A stretch of DNA of 40,191 nt from DASQFY01 sp036397815 (GTDB lineage Bacteria > Chloroflexota > Limnocylindria > QHBO01). Positions 25,652 to 33,184 of this stretch are shown here, one piece after another. The notes below the pieces were generated by a model. The model was not told the origin of the DNA. It saw only the letters and a list, made by a program, of their open reading frames with translations, and did no database searches. The stretch is taken from positions 1 through 40,191 of the forward strand of contig DASWIE010000051.1 of the NCBI GenBank assembly GCA_036397815.1, given 5' to 3'. Position 1 is the first letter of the stretch. The number at the start of each line of letters is the position of its first letter. The translations under genes and the position numbers were made by a program.

Positions 25652-25657
25652 ATTCTA
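25652..25657 (-). promoter_or_regulatory. -10 box of the pyrG operon
   Basis: TAGAAT on the minus strand; transcription would start near 25645, leaving a short leader of about 20 nt with GGAGG. No convincing -35 hexamer is visible at 16-18 bp. Confidence 0.6.
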
Positions 25658-25689
25658 TCAGAGCCCCGGGTGGATGGACCGATGCCTCC

Positions 25690-25878
25690 CTACCGCAGGC
25701 GGCGGCGAAGGACCTCCAGCTGCCGGTGGGTTGCCGCGATCTCGCGCGCTGCGGCGAATTCGAGCCGGGGATGCCAGAGGAGCTCGCGATCCCGGCGCAT
25801 TCGTCCCTCCAGGCGGCGGATCATGCCCGCGATCCGCGTGCGTCGGCCGGGGCGACGGGGCTGTTGCCACTCGTTCAT
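25690..25878 (-). CDS. Small basic protein of unknown function (62 aa)
   Basis: The translation MNEWQQPRRPGRRTRIAGMI continues as a very Arg-rich, helix-prone sequence ending RLR. About one third of residues are Arg or Lys, with Leu/Ile spaced as in an amphipathic helix (EIAATHRQLEVLRRRL). I do not recognise a family. The opposite strand also carries an open frame through this region, but the minus frame has a sensible ATG and composition and ends just before the pyrG promoter. Its own promoter would lie in the 70 bp shared with the divergent UbiA gene. Nucleic-acid binding is only a guess from charge. Confidence 0.5.
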   Translation of the reverse strand: MNEWQQPRRPGRRTRIAGMIRRLEGRMRRDRELLWHPRLEFAAAREIAATHRQLEVLRRRLR

Positions 25879-25934
25879 GCTCGCCCTGAGGCTGCATATC
25901 GCGTGCCATGCGCGAGCCGCTCCTGCGAGCCGCC

Positions 25935-25940
25935 TATGAT
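25935..25940 (+). promoter_or_regulatory. -10 box of the UbiA-family gene (near-leaderless)
   Basis: TATGAT lies eight bases before the ATG at 25949, so the transcript would have only about two bases before the start codon. Confidence 0.6.
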
Positions 25941-25948
25941 CGGCGGCG

Positions 25949-26758
25949 ATGCCGGCCGCCCTGCGCGTCATCCATCCCGCCCCGGCGCTTGCCGTCGTCC
26001 TGCTGACCGCGGCGCTGGGCGCCATCCTGCTGATCCAGGCGGGCCTGCCGCTCGACGAGCGCTGGCTGCTCACGATCGCCAGCGTGGCCGGCTCGCAGGT
26101 CTTCACCGGCGCGACCAATGACCTCGTGGACCGCACCCGCGATGCGGCGGCGGGACGCCTGGAGAAGCCGATCGCGAGCGGCCGGCTGAGCCCGAGTGCG
26201 GCGCTCTGGATCGCGTCGGGTGGCCTGGCGTTGCAGCTGGCAGCCTCGCTGCGACTCGGGCCGCTGCCGCTGCTGCTCGGCGCCGCGGCCGTGGCGAGCG
26301 CAGCCACCTACAACCTGTTCCTCTCCCGGACGCTCCTCTCGCCGCTCCCCTATATCGTCAGCTTCGGGCTGCTGCCGCTCTGGGTCGCGGCCGGCGTCGG
26401 GCAGCCGCTCGAGCGGGTGCTGCCGGCGGTGCCGCTGGCGGCCATCTTCGCGGCGGCGGCCCACCTGGCCAACACGCTGCGCGACTGGGAGGGCGACGCG
26501 GCGACCGGCTCTCGCAGCCTTGCCCAGGTCATGGGCCGTCCTCGGGCGCGGCTTGCCGCGGTGCTTCTCGCCATGGCGGTTGGCCTCGGCGTCAGCGTGG
26601 CCCTCCTGATTGGCCGAGGCGGCGCACCCTCCCTCGCGCTAGCCGGCGTCGGCCTGGCTGCGGTAGGGGTAGGCGCACAACGCGAGCGACGCCTGTGGCA
26701 CGGCATGCTGCTCGCCGCGGTGGCGTGGACGGCGGCGTGGGCCCTCGGCAGCGGCTGA
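25949..26758 (+). CDS. UbiA-family prenyltransferase
   Basis: A 269-residue integral membrane protein with about eight hydrophobic helices. The first aspartate-rich motif is NDLVDRTRD (N57, D58, D61, D65), which binds the Mg-diphosphate of the prenyl donor, and the second region is LRDWEGD (about residues 173-179). This order defines UbiA/MenA-type enzymes that transfer a prenyl chain to an aromatic or other acceptor. It could be a quinone, heme O or archaeal-lipid-like enzyme; the sequence alone does not say. It appears near-leaderless. The next gene is convergent and about 250 bp away, separated by an inverted-repeat element. Confidence 0.85.
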   Translation: MPAALRVIHPAPALAVVLLTAALGAILLIQAGLPLDERWLLTIASVAGSQVFTGATNDLVDRTRDAAAGRLEKPIASGRLSPSAALWIASGGLALQLAASLRLGPLPLLLGAAAVASAATYNLFLSRTLLSPLPYIVSFGLLPLWVAAGVGQPLERVLPAVPLAAIFAAAAHLANTLRDWEGDAATGSRSLAQVMGRPRARLAAVLLAMAVGLGVSVALLIGRGGAPSLALAGVGLAAVGVGAQRERRLWHGMLLAAVAWTAAWALGSG

Positions 26759-26774
26759 AGTGCGCCTTCGAGTT

Positions 26775-26970
26775 GTCAGATTCCAACCAGGCTGGCGTTA
26801 GACGCGGGAAACCGCGTTGGAGCATCCCCGCACGGAGCGTGCTGAGCGCGGCGCGGTGCCGCAGAGGGCCGAAATCGACTGGCGAAATTGGCTAGCGTCA
26901 ACCTGGCTGGAGTTTGACGACAGATAAGACCGATTCGCCCGATTACCGCGAACCAGGTTGGAATCTGACG
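26775..26970. mobile_element. MITE-like element, 196 bp with 17-bp terminal inverted repeats
   Basis: The left end GTCAGATTCCAACCAGG (26775-26791) and the reverse complement of the right end, GTCAGATTCCAACCTGG (from 26953-26969), match at 16 of 17 positions. Inside, 26792-26804 and 26896-26919 carry further half-sites of the pattern CGTCARAYTCCARCC, so several arms can pair. No open reading frame fits. No clear target-site duplication is visible. It occupies the only convergent gene junction in the window that is not overlapping. It may instead be a structured RNA or a regulator-binding array. Confidence 0.55.
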
Positions 26971-27004
26971 GAATCCCCGGCGCCGAAGCGCCTGCATCGG
27001 TCCC

Positions 27005-27157
27005 TTAGACCGCGTCCTCGATCTCGAGGTCGTCTTCGTCGCTCTCCTCGGTCAGCTTCAGCCAGACGAAGAGGCCGGCCAGGATGGTGAGCGGGATGAC
27101 GATCATGGCGGCGAGGAGCGCGCCGATGCTGATGAACAGGACCTTCAATGCCTTCAT
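27005..27157 (-). CDS. 50-residue single-pass membrane protein
   Basis: MKALKVLFISIGALLAAMIV begins a single hydrophobic helix of about 25-30 residues (residues 5-34), followed by an acidic tail (EESDEDDLEIEDAV). A positive N-terminus and a strongly negative C-terminus predict an N-in, C-out anchor, though small proteins are hard to orient. Its ATG overlaps the stop of the upstream 180-residue gene (ATGA), so the two are co-translated and probably work together. No family recognised. Confidence 0.7.
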   Translation of the reverse strand: MKALKVLFISIGALLAAMIVIPLTILAGLFVWLKLTEESDEDDLEIEDAV

Positions 27158-27696
27158 TCCGAGGCCTCCCCTGTAGCTGCCGGCGCGGGCGTGGCCGCCT
27201 CGGCGTTGCGCTGCTGTGGTGCGGCCTCGATCATAGCCAGTATCTCGTCCTTCGTGAATTCGGCCAGCCGGTGGCCGATCATGCCCCCCGATCCCGCGTG
27301 CAGCAGGCGCAGCACGAACGAGCCGTCCTGCTCGAAGAGGAAGACATCCCGGGCCTTCTCGCCGTCGACGTAGGCGCCGAGGACCCGCATCGCCTGCTCG
27401 TAGTAGTTCGTGAGCTCCGCGTGCGGCGTGTCGTCGCCCGACGTGCCGCGCTGGGCAGTCGTCTCGTCGAGAAGCTGCGCGACCTGCTCGTCGAGCAGCT
27501 CGTAGGTCCGCTTGGCGAGCGCCCCGAAGCTGTCCGAGTCGGCTCCTCCCGCGGGGAGCGCCATGCCCTGCAGCAGGAATCCCTCGTCGAGCTCCAGGAA
27601 GAGAAGCTCCTTCAGCTGCTCGCGGTCGGCGAAGGCACCGATGGCGCGCAGCACCTCTTCCCAGTCCTGGCGCGGGCTTCCTTCGTAGATCCGCAT
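27154..27696 (-). CDS. Unknown protein with an internal two-fold repeat
   Basis: A 180-residue soluble, acidic protein. Residues about 11-46 (DWEEVLRAIGAFADREQLKE onward) and 98-133 (YYEQAMRVLGAYVDGEKARD onward) align across 35 positions without gaps, sharing the pattern E-x-x-R-x-x-G-A-x-x-D-x-E then E-x-D-x-x-F-x-L. The two halves look like copies of one alpha/beta unit. Residues 148-160 form a helix (TKDEILAMIEAAP) and the last 20 are Ala/Pro-rich. No known family comes to mind. It is translationally coupled to the 50-residue membrane protein. Confidence 0.7.
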   Translation of the reverse strand: MRIYEGSPRQDWEEVLRAIGAFADREQLKELLFLELDEGFLLQGMALPAGGADSDSFGALAKRTYELLDEQVAQLLDETTAQRGTSGDDTPHAELTNYYEQAMRVLGAYVDGEKARDVFLFEQDGSFVLRLLHAGSGGMIGHRLAEFTKDEILAMIEAAPQQRNAEAATPAPAATGEASE

Positions 27697-27752
27697 GGGA
27701 CCCTCCTAGCTGCATCGCCGCCGGCGTGCCCGCGCAGAATATCCCATCCCTC

Positions 27753-28706
27753 TCAGGACCGATACACCGATGTTCCCCGCCCGAGGTGTGCCTCGGCAAG
27801 GGCCACGCGGGCGGCCATTCGCGCGTTGTTGACGATGAGGCCGATGTTCGCGGTCAGGGCTCGTCCGCCGGATGCGCTGGCCAGGTGCGACAGGATGAAC
27901 GGCGTGACCGCGCCGCCGCGCAGGTTGCCTGCCTCGGCGACGGAGATCGCCTCCGTGATCCAGGCCTCGACCTCGCCAGCATCGAGCGCCAGCTCGGCTG
28001 GGGGCGGTTGGACGAGCAGGATTCCGCCGGCGCCCGGCAGGCCGAGGTGGGCGGTGACGGTCGCCGCGGCGGCCTCCGGCGTGTCGACCCGATGGGACAG
28101 CGGCAGGCCGGAGGAGGCCGCGTAGAAGGCGGGCAGCTCGTCGACGCCCAGCCCCACCACGGGGACCCGGCGTGTCTCCAGCAGCTCGAGCGTGGCGGGC
28201 AGGTCCAGGATCGACTTCGCGCCGCAGCACACCACCGCGACCGGCGTCGCCGCCAGCTCGTCGATGTCCGACGACACGTCGAAGCTGATCGCAGCGCCGC
28301 GATGGACGCCGCCGATTCCGCCGGTGGCGAACAGGCGGACTCCTCCCATGTGCGCGATGCGGATGCTGGCCGAGACCGTGGTCGAGGCCAGCCGGCCCGA
28401 GGCGATCAGCGGGCCGAGGTCGCGCGAGCCGCCCTTGGCCACCGCCGCCGCCGGATCGGCCAGGCGTTCGATGACCGATGCCGGGGCGCCGAGCAGCAAC
28501 GCGCCGTCGTCGATCGCCGTCGTCGCCGGCACGGCGCCCTCCGAGCGGATGGCGGCCTCCGCCGCGCGCGCGGTGTCGAGGTTGTGCGGCGCCGGTAGCC
28601 CCTGGGCAATGAGGCTCGACTCGAGCGCGACCACCGCCTGCCCGGCCGCGAGCGCGTCACGCACCTCGTCCACGATGCGCAGCGGCACGCGCCCGCGGGA
28701 GCTCAT
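27753..28706 (-). CDS. psuG: Pseudouridine-5'-phosphate glycosidase
   Basis: A 317-residue enzyme that splits pseudouridine 5'-phosphate into uracil and ribose 5-phosphate. The family opening VALESSLIAQGLPAPHNLDTA carries E29, AKGGSRDLGPLI gives K91 and CCGAKSILDLPATLE gives K164, matching the catalytic Glu and lysines of E. coli PsuG. FATGGIGGVHRGA and SFDVSSDIDELA are further conserved blocks. The ATG overlaps the stop of the PfkB kinase gene (ATGA), so kinase and glycosidase are made together as in other pseudouridine catabolic operons. Confidence 0.95.
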   Translation of the reverse strand: MSSRGRVPLRIVDEVRDALAAGQAVVALESSLIAQGLPAPHNLDTARAAEAAIRSEGAVPATTAIDDGALLLGAPASVIERLADPAAAVAKGGSRDLGPLIASGRLASTTVSASIRIAHMGGVRLFATGGIGGVHRGAAISFDVSSDIDELAATPVAVVCCGAKSILDLPATLELLETRRVPVVGLGVDELPAFYAASSGLPLSHRVDTPEAAAATVTAHLGLPGAGGILLVQPPPAELALDAGEVEAWITEAISVAEAGNLRGGAVTPFILSHLASASGGRALTANIGLIVNNARMAARVALAEAHLGRGTSVYRS

Positions 28707-29620
28707 GGCGCACGCCTCCGCTCGCCGGCGACGCGTCCCTGGGCGCCGGCGACGCGGGCCACTCGGGCGCCGAGGCGTCCGGCTGCAGCCATCGCGCGCC
28801 GGAGCTGGCCGGGCCGCGGCGGCCACGAAGCTGCAGCCAGGCGCGCGATCAACGCCGCCGCGTACGCGTCCCCGGCCCCCGTGGCATCGACCACCGCTCC
28901 GGGCGTGACCACCGGCGGCGCGGTCATCAGCTCGCCGCCCAGCGTCGCCGCCGAGCCATCGGCCCCGGCCGTCACGACCACGACGTCGGCCAGCGTCGCC
29001 AGCTGCGCCGCCGCCTCTAGCGCAGACGGAGACATGCGTCCGATCATCGCGCCTGCCTCACTGCGGCTGAGGAGGCAGACCTGCGGCGCGGCCGATCGCA
29101 GCCGTGCCCGGAACCGCGCGACCAGTGCGCGCTCGGGAGGCAGGGATCCACCGCCGACGCTGAGCCGCACCGAGCTCGGCCGAGCTCCGAGCGCGGCGGC
29201 CAGCGCGTCGCCGGTGGCGTCGTCGAGCAGGGCGTATCCGGAACAATGAACCCAATCGACATCCGCCAGGGCGGCGGCGGCAGGAGCGGCGGCGAGAGGC
29301 TGTCGGTCGGAGAGCATCGTCCGCTCGCCGCCCGCGTCGAGGAGCACGGCCACGGCCGCGCTGCGCCGCGCCGGCAGCGGGGCGATCGAGACACCATCCT
29401 CTTCGAGCGCGTCGCGCAGCAGCCGGCCGGCGAGGTCGTCGGCCAGGGGAGCGACAAGCCGAACGGACTCGCCTCGGCGCGCGAGCCGCACAGCCACGTT
29501 CGCCGCCTGGCCGCCGGGGCCGAGCCGGATCTGCGCCGGGACGTCACCGGCGTGCCGACCTCGGCGGTCGGGGACGACCACGATATCGAGCGTGCTGTCC
29601 CCCACCACCGCGAATCGCAT
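28703..29620 (-). CDS. psuK: PfkB-family carbohydrate kinase, probable pseudouridine kinase
   Basis: A 305-residue ribokinase-fold kinase. The N-terminal PfkB signature region is RLGPGGQAANVAVRLARRGE and the C-terminal one DATGAGDAYAAALIARL, where the Asp of GAGD is the catalytic base and the Gly run forms the anion hole. Kinases of this family phosphorylate ribose, fructose phosphates, adenosine or pseudouridine. Tight coupling to psuG (4-bp overlap) makes pseudouridine the most likely substrate, since PsuK feeds PsuG; this is inference from context. The ATG at 29620 gives the usual MRFAVVGDSTLDIV start; the open frame beyond it belongs to the neighbouring gene in another phase. Confidence 0.82.
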   Translation of the reverse strand: MRFAVVGDSTLDIVVVPDRRGRHAGDVPAQIRLGPGGQAANVAVRLARRGESVRLVAPLADDLAGRLLRDALEEDGVSIAPLPARRSAAVAVLLDAGGERTMLSDRQPLAAAPAAAALADVDWVHCSGYALLDDATGDALAAALGARPSSVRLSVGGGSLPPERALVARFRARLRSAAPQVCLLSRSEAGAMIGRMSPSALEAAAQLATLADVVVVTAGADGSAATLGGELMTAPPVVTPGAVVDATGAGDAYAAALIARLAAASWPPRPGQLRRAMAAAGRLGARVARVAGAQGRVAGERRRAP

Positions 29621-29627
29621 CAGGCCC

Positions 29628-29641
29628 GGTGAGGCCTCACC
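29628..29641. repeat. Perfect 14-bp palindrome at the DUF2203 stop codon
   Basis: GGTGAGGCCTCACC is its own reverse complement and contains the TGA stop of the DUF2203 gene, 8 bp before the kinase start. It could be a regulator site or a small hairpin affecting read-through. Confidence 0.6.
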
Positions 29642-30032
29642 AGGGCCTCCGCGTGGCGTAGCCCTCATCGGTCCCGTGCCAGTAGGCGACGGCCGCGTCG
29701 GCCAGTCGCCAGCAGAGCCACACCGGCCGGCCGTCGCGTTCGGCCGGGAAGTCGACGAGCCCCATCTCGGGGTCACGCAGCTGGACTCCGAGCTCCTCGA
29801 GGTGCGCTGCCAGGCTGCGCATCCCCTCGCCGATCTCGGACACCTCGGCCTCGCTGCGGCTGGCATCGGCCGCGGCCTCGGGATCGCCGTCGGAGGCCAG
29901 GCGGCGGTGCATCTCCGCGTGGGCGGCGTCCAGGCGCCGCTGCTCGACGGCGAGCTGGAGGAGCACGGCGCGAACCTCCGGAACGAGCGCGTTCGCCTCT
30001 TCGAGGGTGTAGCGGCGGCGTGGCGCGGCCAT
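29637..30032 (-). CDS. DUF2203 family protein
   Basis: A 131-residue helical protein beginning RRYTLEEANALVPEVRAVLL and continuing with a long coiled-coil-like helix, GMRSLAAHLEELGVQLRDPEMGLVDFPAER and PVWLCWRLADAAVAYWH. This is the signature of DUF2203 (LEEANALxPxxxxxL, then GVxxKdxxxGLxDFPa and vyLCWklGE); function is unknown. The ATG at 30032 is preferred over an upstream ATG at 30170 because the family begins there and a -10 box (TACCAT) lies eight bases upstream, giving a near-leaderless transcript. It is followed by psuK and psuG on the same strand. Confidence 0.85.
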   Translation of the reverse strand: MAAPRRRYTLEEANALVPEVRAVLLQLAVEQRRLDAAHAEMHRRLASDGDPEAAADASRSEAEVSEIGEGMRSLAAHLEELGVQLRDPEMGLVDFPAERDGRPVWLCWRLADAAVAYWHGTDEGYATRRPW

Positions 30033-30040
30033 CGCCGGCG

Positions 30041-30046
30041 ATGGTA
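30041..30046 (-). promoter_or_regulatory. -10 box of the DUF2203-psuK-psuG operon
   Basis: TACCAT on the minus strand lies eight bases before the ATG at 30032, so the leader would be about two bases long. Confidence 0.55.
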
Positions 30047-30079
30047 GCAGGGCGCCATGGCCCGGCTCGGCTCGGCCTA

Positions 30080-30107
30080 TTGCGCGGCTCCGCCACTCTG
30101 CTAGGAT
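30080..30107 (+). promoter_or_regulatory. Promoter of the agmatinase-family gene
   Basis: TTGCGC (30080-30085) and TAGGAT (30102-30107) are 16 bp apart. The predicted start near 30114 leaves a 75-nt leader. Confidence 0.6.
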
Positions 30108-30188
30108 CGGGCCGCTTCGGATTGAGCCGGCCTGCTCCGCACCGCGACGGCGCCGCTCGCAGACGCTCAAGGACGTCCGCCATCACCG

Positions 30189-31262
30189 ATGGCCGATGAG
30201 ACTGGCCGCCGGCGCGGCACCAACGACGAGAATCCACCGTCGGGCCTGGATCCGTACGTCGAGTACGACGACTTCGACCTTCCGGCCTACGTCGGGCTGC
30301 CGAGCTTCCAGAAGCTCCCGTGGCTGCCCGATGACGGCGCGCTTGCCGCCCGGCGGCCGGACGTCGCGATCGTGGGCGCACCGTTCGACGATGCCGTGAG
30401 CCACCGGCCCGGCGCTCGCTTCGGCCCGCGCGCGATTCGCACCGCCTCGTGCCATGCGGGATCGATCAACTCGCTGCAGCTTGGGATCCAGCCCTTCGAG
30501 TGGCTGGACGTGGTCGACGCCGGCGACGCGCCGGTGGTGCCGGCCAACCTCGAGCGCGGCCATGAGGTGATCCATCGCAAGGTGCAGGCCGTGCTGCGGG
30601 CCGGCGCGTTGCCCATCGTGCTCGGCGGCGACCACTCGATCACCTTTCCCTCGGCCTCGGCCGTGGCCGAGGCCGTCGCCCCGAGGCGCCTGGGAGTCGT
30701 GCATTTCGACGCGCACCCCGACGCCGCGGCGTCGACCTGGGGCGTGCTGCGCTCCCACGGAACGCCGATGCGCCGGCTGATCGAGTCGGGCGCCGTGGCG
30801 GGACGGAACTTCGTGCAGGTCGGACTGCGCGGCTACTGGCCACCGCCGGAGACGCTGGACTGGATGCGCAAGCACGAGTTGCGCACGCATTTCATGACCG
30901 AGATCGAGGAGCGTGGCGCCGAAGCCGTCATCGCCGACGCCATCGCCGAGGCGCTCGACGGCCCGGAGCTGATCTACCTGTCGGTCGACATCGACGTCAT
31001 CGATCCCGGCATGGCGCCGGGCACCGGCACCCCGGAGCCGGGGGGCCTGCTCACCCGCGAGCTGCTGCGTGCCGTGCGCCAGGTGGTCGCTGCCGTGGCG
31101 CTGGCGGGCATGGACGTGGTCGAGGTGGCGCCCGGCTACGACGTGGCCGAGGTGACTGCCATGGCGGCGCACCGCTGCGTGCTCGAGGCGATCAGCACCC
31201 TCGCCGTCCGACGACGTGAGGCGGGCGTCGAGCCGCACCCGACCCAGCTCGCGGAGCGCTAA
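30189..31262 (+). CDS. Agmatinase/arginase-family (ureohydrolase) enzyme
   Basis: A 357-residue binuclear manganese hydrolase. Metal ligands are visible: H149 in LGGDHS, D174, H176 and D178 in VVHFDAHPDA, and D267 and D269 in LSVDIDVIDPGMAPGTGTPEPGG. The family cleaves guanidino groups of arginine, agmatine, guanidinobutyrate and similar compounds, releasing urea or a related product. The residues following DAHPD (AAAS) differ from the usual DAHxDT/DxY, so the substrate may be unusual. The N-terminal 30 residues are charged and disordered. ATG at 30189 is in a CACCGATG context. The stop codon overlaps that of the convergent zinc-ribbon gene (31259-31262). Confidence 0.88.
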   Translation: MADETGRRRGTNDENPPSGLDPYVEYDDFDLPAYVGLPSFQKLPWLPDDGALAARRPDVAIVGAPFDDAVSHRPGARFGPRAIRTASCHAGSINSLQLGIQPFEWLDVVDAGDAPVVPANLERGHEVIHRKVQAVLRAGALPIVLGGDHSITFPSASAVAEAVAPRRLGVVHFDAHPDAAASTWGVLRSHGTPMRRLIESGAVAGRNFVQVGLRGYWPPPETLDWMRKHELRTHFMTEIEERGAEAVIADAIAEALDGPELIYLSVDIDVIDPGMAPGTGTPEPGGLLTRELLRAVRQVVAAVALAGMDVVEVAPGYDVAEVTAMAAHRCVLEAISTLAVRRREAGVEPHPTQLAER

Positions 31263-32470
31263 CCCTCGACCGTGAACGTCGCGCGGTCGGCGAAGTCGCC
31301 GTTGCGCCGGACCACGAGCTCGTACACGCCGGCGCCCAGGTCACGGTAGGCCGCGCCGATCAGATAGCCGCCGCATCGGTCCGGGCAGTCGAGAATCTCG
31401 CCCAGCACCTTCTGTTGCTGGTCGATGGTCTGGTCCGCTGCCCGCAGCTCCAGCGTGAAGGTGTCCGAGCCGAGCGCGTCGTCGAAGCCGATCCAGACCC
31501 ACAGGTCGCCGCTCACCACGCTGCCGTCGACGTCGCAGCCGTCGAACGACATGTCCCGCGTGGCGCACGGCTGGACGGTGATGACCGTCCCATCCGGGAA
31601 GGTGACCGGTCCGTCCGACGGCTCAGGGGTGGCGCTTGCACCCGGGGTCTCTGAGCCGGCCGGCGTACTCGCGATCGGAGTCGGCTGCGGAGTTTCGCTC
31701 GAAATGCTCGCGCTCGGGGTCGGTGTCGTCTGGGCGACGTCCCCGGAGCTGAAGACGCCGGCCAGCACCGCGCCCACGGCCAGGGCCAAAGCGCAGAGGG
31801 CGATGAAGCCGATGATCGGGAGAGCTCCTCCACCGCGCCGCCCGTCGTCGTCCCCGGCCTGCCGGTAGGTATACGGATAGGCCTCCTCCGGCTCGTACTC
31901 GGGCTCAGCCTGGTTGAAGCGCTCGTCATCGGCGGCGGCGTACTCGGCTTGAGGTGGCTCCGGTGGCAGAGGCGGCGGGGCCGTGTACGACGTGGGAGCC
32001 GAATACGCGGGCAGAGGCGTATGGGCCGGCGGGTCTGGGGGATGCGGCTCTGCCTCATGCGGGCGATAGGCCTCAGGCGGTGGCTCCGCGGGAAAGGCGG
32101 GCCGTGGCGGCAACGGAGGCTGGGCGTCGAGGTCGGCCGGCGTGTTGTCGACGTAGCGGGCGGGTGCGCCTGGGTCCGACTCGCGAGCCGCCAACATGTC
32201 CTCCGGCTCCGGCTCGAAGGGGACGTAACCCTGCGTCCGCGTCGGATCGCCGTAGGCCGACGTGTCGTCGACCGGCATGCCCCGCCGGAACGCGGCATCG
32301 TCAGGGCGGCGGGATCGAATCCGCTCCTCCAGCTCGTCGCGGTCCATGCCACGCGGGCGGACGCGAGCCGAGGCCGGGATCGGCGAGCCGCATTGCGTGC
32401 AGAAGGCGGCAGGCGGCGTCGATCGGAGGCAGGTCGGGCATCGGATCTGGCCCGGCTTCGGGGTCGACAT
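31259..32470 (-). CDS. Zinc-ribbon membrane protein with proline-rich linker
   Basis: A 403-residue protein. Residues 11-27 form a zinc ribbon (C11-P-T-C14 and C24-T-Q-C27), cytosolic. A long acidic, Pro/Glu/Tyr-rich, probably disordered stretch (about 60-205) leads to one membrane helix (about 215-240, LPIIGFIALCALALAVGAVLAG). Outside, a Ser/Thr/Pro linker leads to a small beta domain of about 120 residues with cysteines in CATRDMSFDGC and CPDRC. The build resembles sensor or anchor proteins that start with a zinc-ribbon; no function is known. ATG at 32470 is used; a GTG lies directly before it. A CACAAT box eight bases upstream suggests a near-leaderless mRNA. Confidence 0.75.
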   Translation of the reverse strand: MSTPKPGQIRCPTCLRSTPPAAFCTQCGSPIPASARVRPRGMDRDELEERIRSRRPDDAAFRRGMPVDDTSAYGDPTRTQGYVPFEPEPEDMLAARESDPGAPARYVDNTPADLDAQPPLPPRPAFPAEPPPEAYRPHEAEPHPPDPPAHTPLPAYSAPTSYTAPPPLPPEPPQAEYAAADDERFNQAEPEYEPEEAYPYTYRQAGDDDGRRGGGALPIIGFIALCALALAVGAVLAGVFSSGDVAQTTPTPSASISSETPQPTPIASTPAGSETPGASATPEPSDGPVTFPDGTVITVQPCATRDMSFDGCDVDGSVVSGDLWVWIGFDDALGSDTFTLELRAADQTIDQQQKVLGEILDCPDRCGGYLIGAAYRDLGAGVYELVVRRNGDFADRATFTVEG

Positions 32471-32515
32471 CACGGCGCATTGTGCACGGCGTGCCCCCGG
32501 TGCGCCACCCGTGGC

Positions 32516-33184
32516 TCAGGCTCCGGGCCGCTTCCACTCGCTGCCATCGACGAAGCGCTCGCGCTTCCAGATGGGCAGCCGCTCCTTGATTCCCTCGATC
32601 ACGAACCTGTTCGCGTCGTAGGCGTCAGACCGATGCGGCGCGGCGGCCACGATCGCCACCGCCGCCTGCCCGATCGGCACGATGCCGGTCCGGTGCACGA
32701 CGGCCACCACCACGCCCGGCCAGCGGGCCTCCGCCTCGCCAGCGATCTCCTGCAGGACCGCTTCGGCCATCTCCGGATAGACCTCGTACTCCAGCTCCAC
32801 GACCTGGCGGCCGTCATCGGATCGGTCACGGGCGCGGCCGACGAAGGTGACCAGCGCTCCGTGACCGAGCCCCGCCACCGAGGCCTCGAGCGCGGGCACG
32901 TCGAGCGGACCGTCGGTCAGGCCGGTCGGACCGCCGCCGCTGACCGGAGGGAGGAAGGCGACCTCGTCGCCGTCGGACAGCGGCTGGTCCCAGGGGGCGT
33001 AGGCGCCGTTGCGCGCTCCGCGCACGAACTCGCGGTGGGGAGCGAGGGCTGGATGGGCGCGCTCCATCGCCCTCCACGCATCGGCCAGGGTGCAACCTTC
33101 CGCGAGCTCCAGGCTGGCGCGGTCGCCGGCAAGCTCGCGCAGGATGGCGAAGGTCCGAACCGTGACCCGCATCGGTCCCGCCAT
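32516..33184 (-). CDS. Molybdopterin synthase, MoaD-MoaE fusion
   Basis: A 222-residue protein joining both subunits of molybdopterin synthase. Residues about 5-84 are MoaD, a ubiquitin-like sulfur carrier (MRVTVRTFAILRELAGD, ending LPPVSGG at 83-84). Residues about 93-222 are MoaE (GALVTFVGRARDRSDDG, VVVAVVHRTGIVPIGQAAVAI, IKERLPIWKRERFVDGSEWKRP with the conserved lysines). Together they add two sulfurs to precursor Z in molybdenum-cofactor synthesis. MoaD needs a free C-terminal Gly for thiocarboxylation, so the fusion must be cleaved after the GG, as reported for mycobacterial MoaX, or work otherwise. The ATG overlaps the upstream stop (TGATG); a second ATG at 33172 in GACCGATG is equally plausible. 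Confidence 0.93.
   Translation of the reverse strand: MAGPMRVTVRTFAILRELAGDRASLELAEGCTLADAWRAMERAHPALAPHREFVRGARNGAYAPWDQPLSDGDEVAFLPPVSGGGPTGLTDGPLDVPALEASVAGLGHGALVTFVGRARDRSDDGRQVVELEYEVYPEMAEAVLQEIAGEAEARWPGVVVAVVHRTGIVPIGQAAVAIVAAAPHRSDAYDANRFVIEGIKERLPIWKRERFVDGSEWKRPGA

Noticed and set aside
25624..25660. Reiterative-transcription control of pyrG
   Set aside because: The initially transcribed bases do not match the GGGCUC-type start known from Bacillus pyrG.
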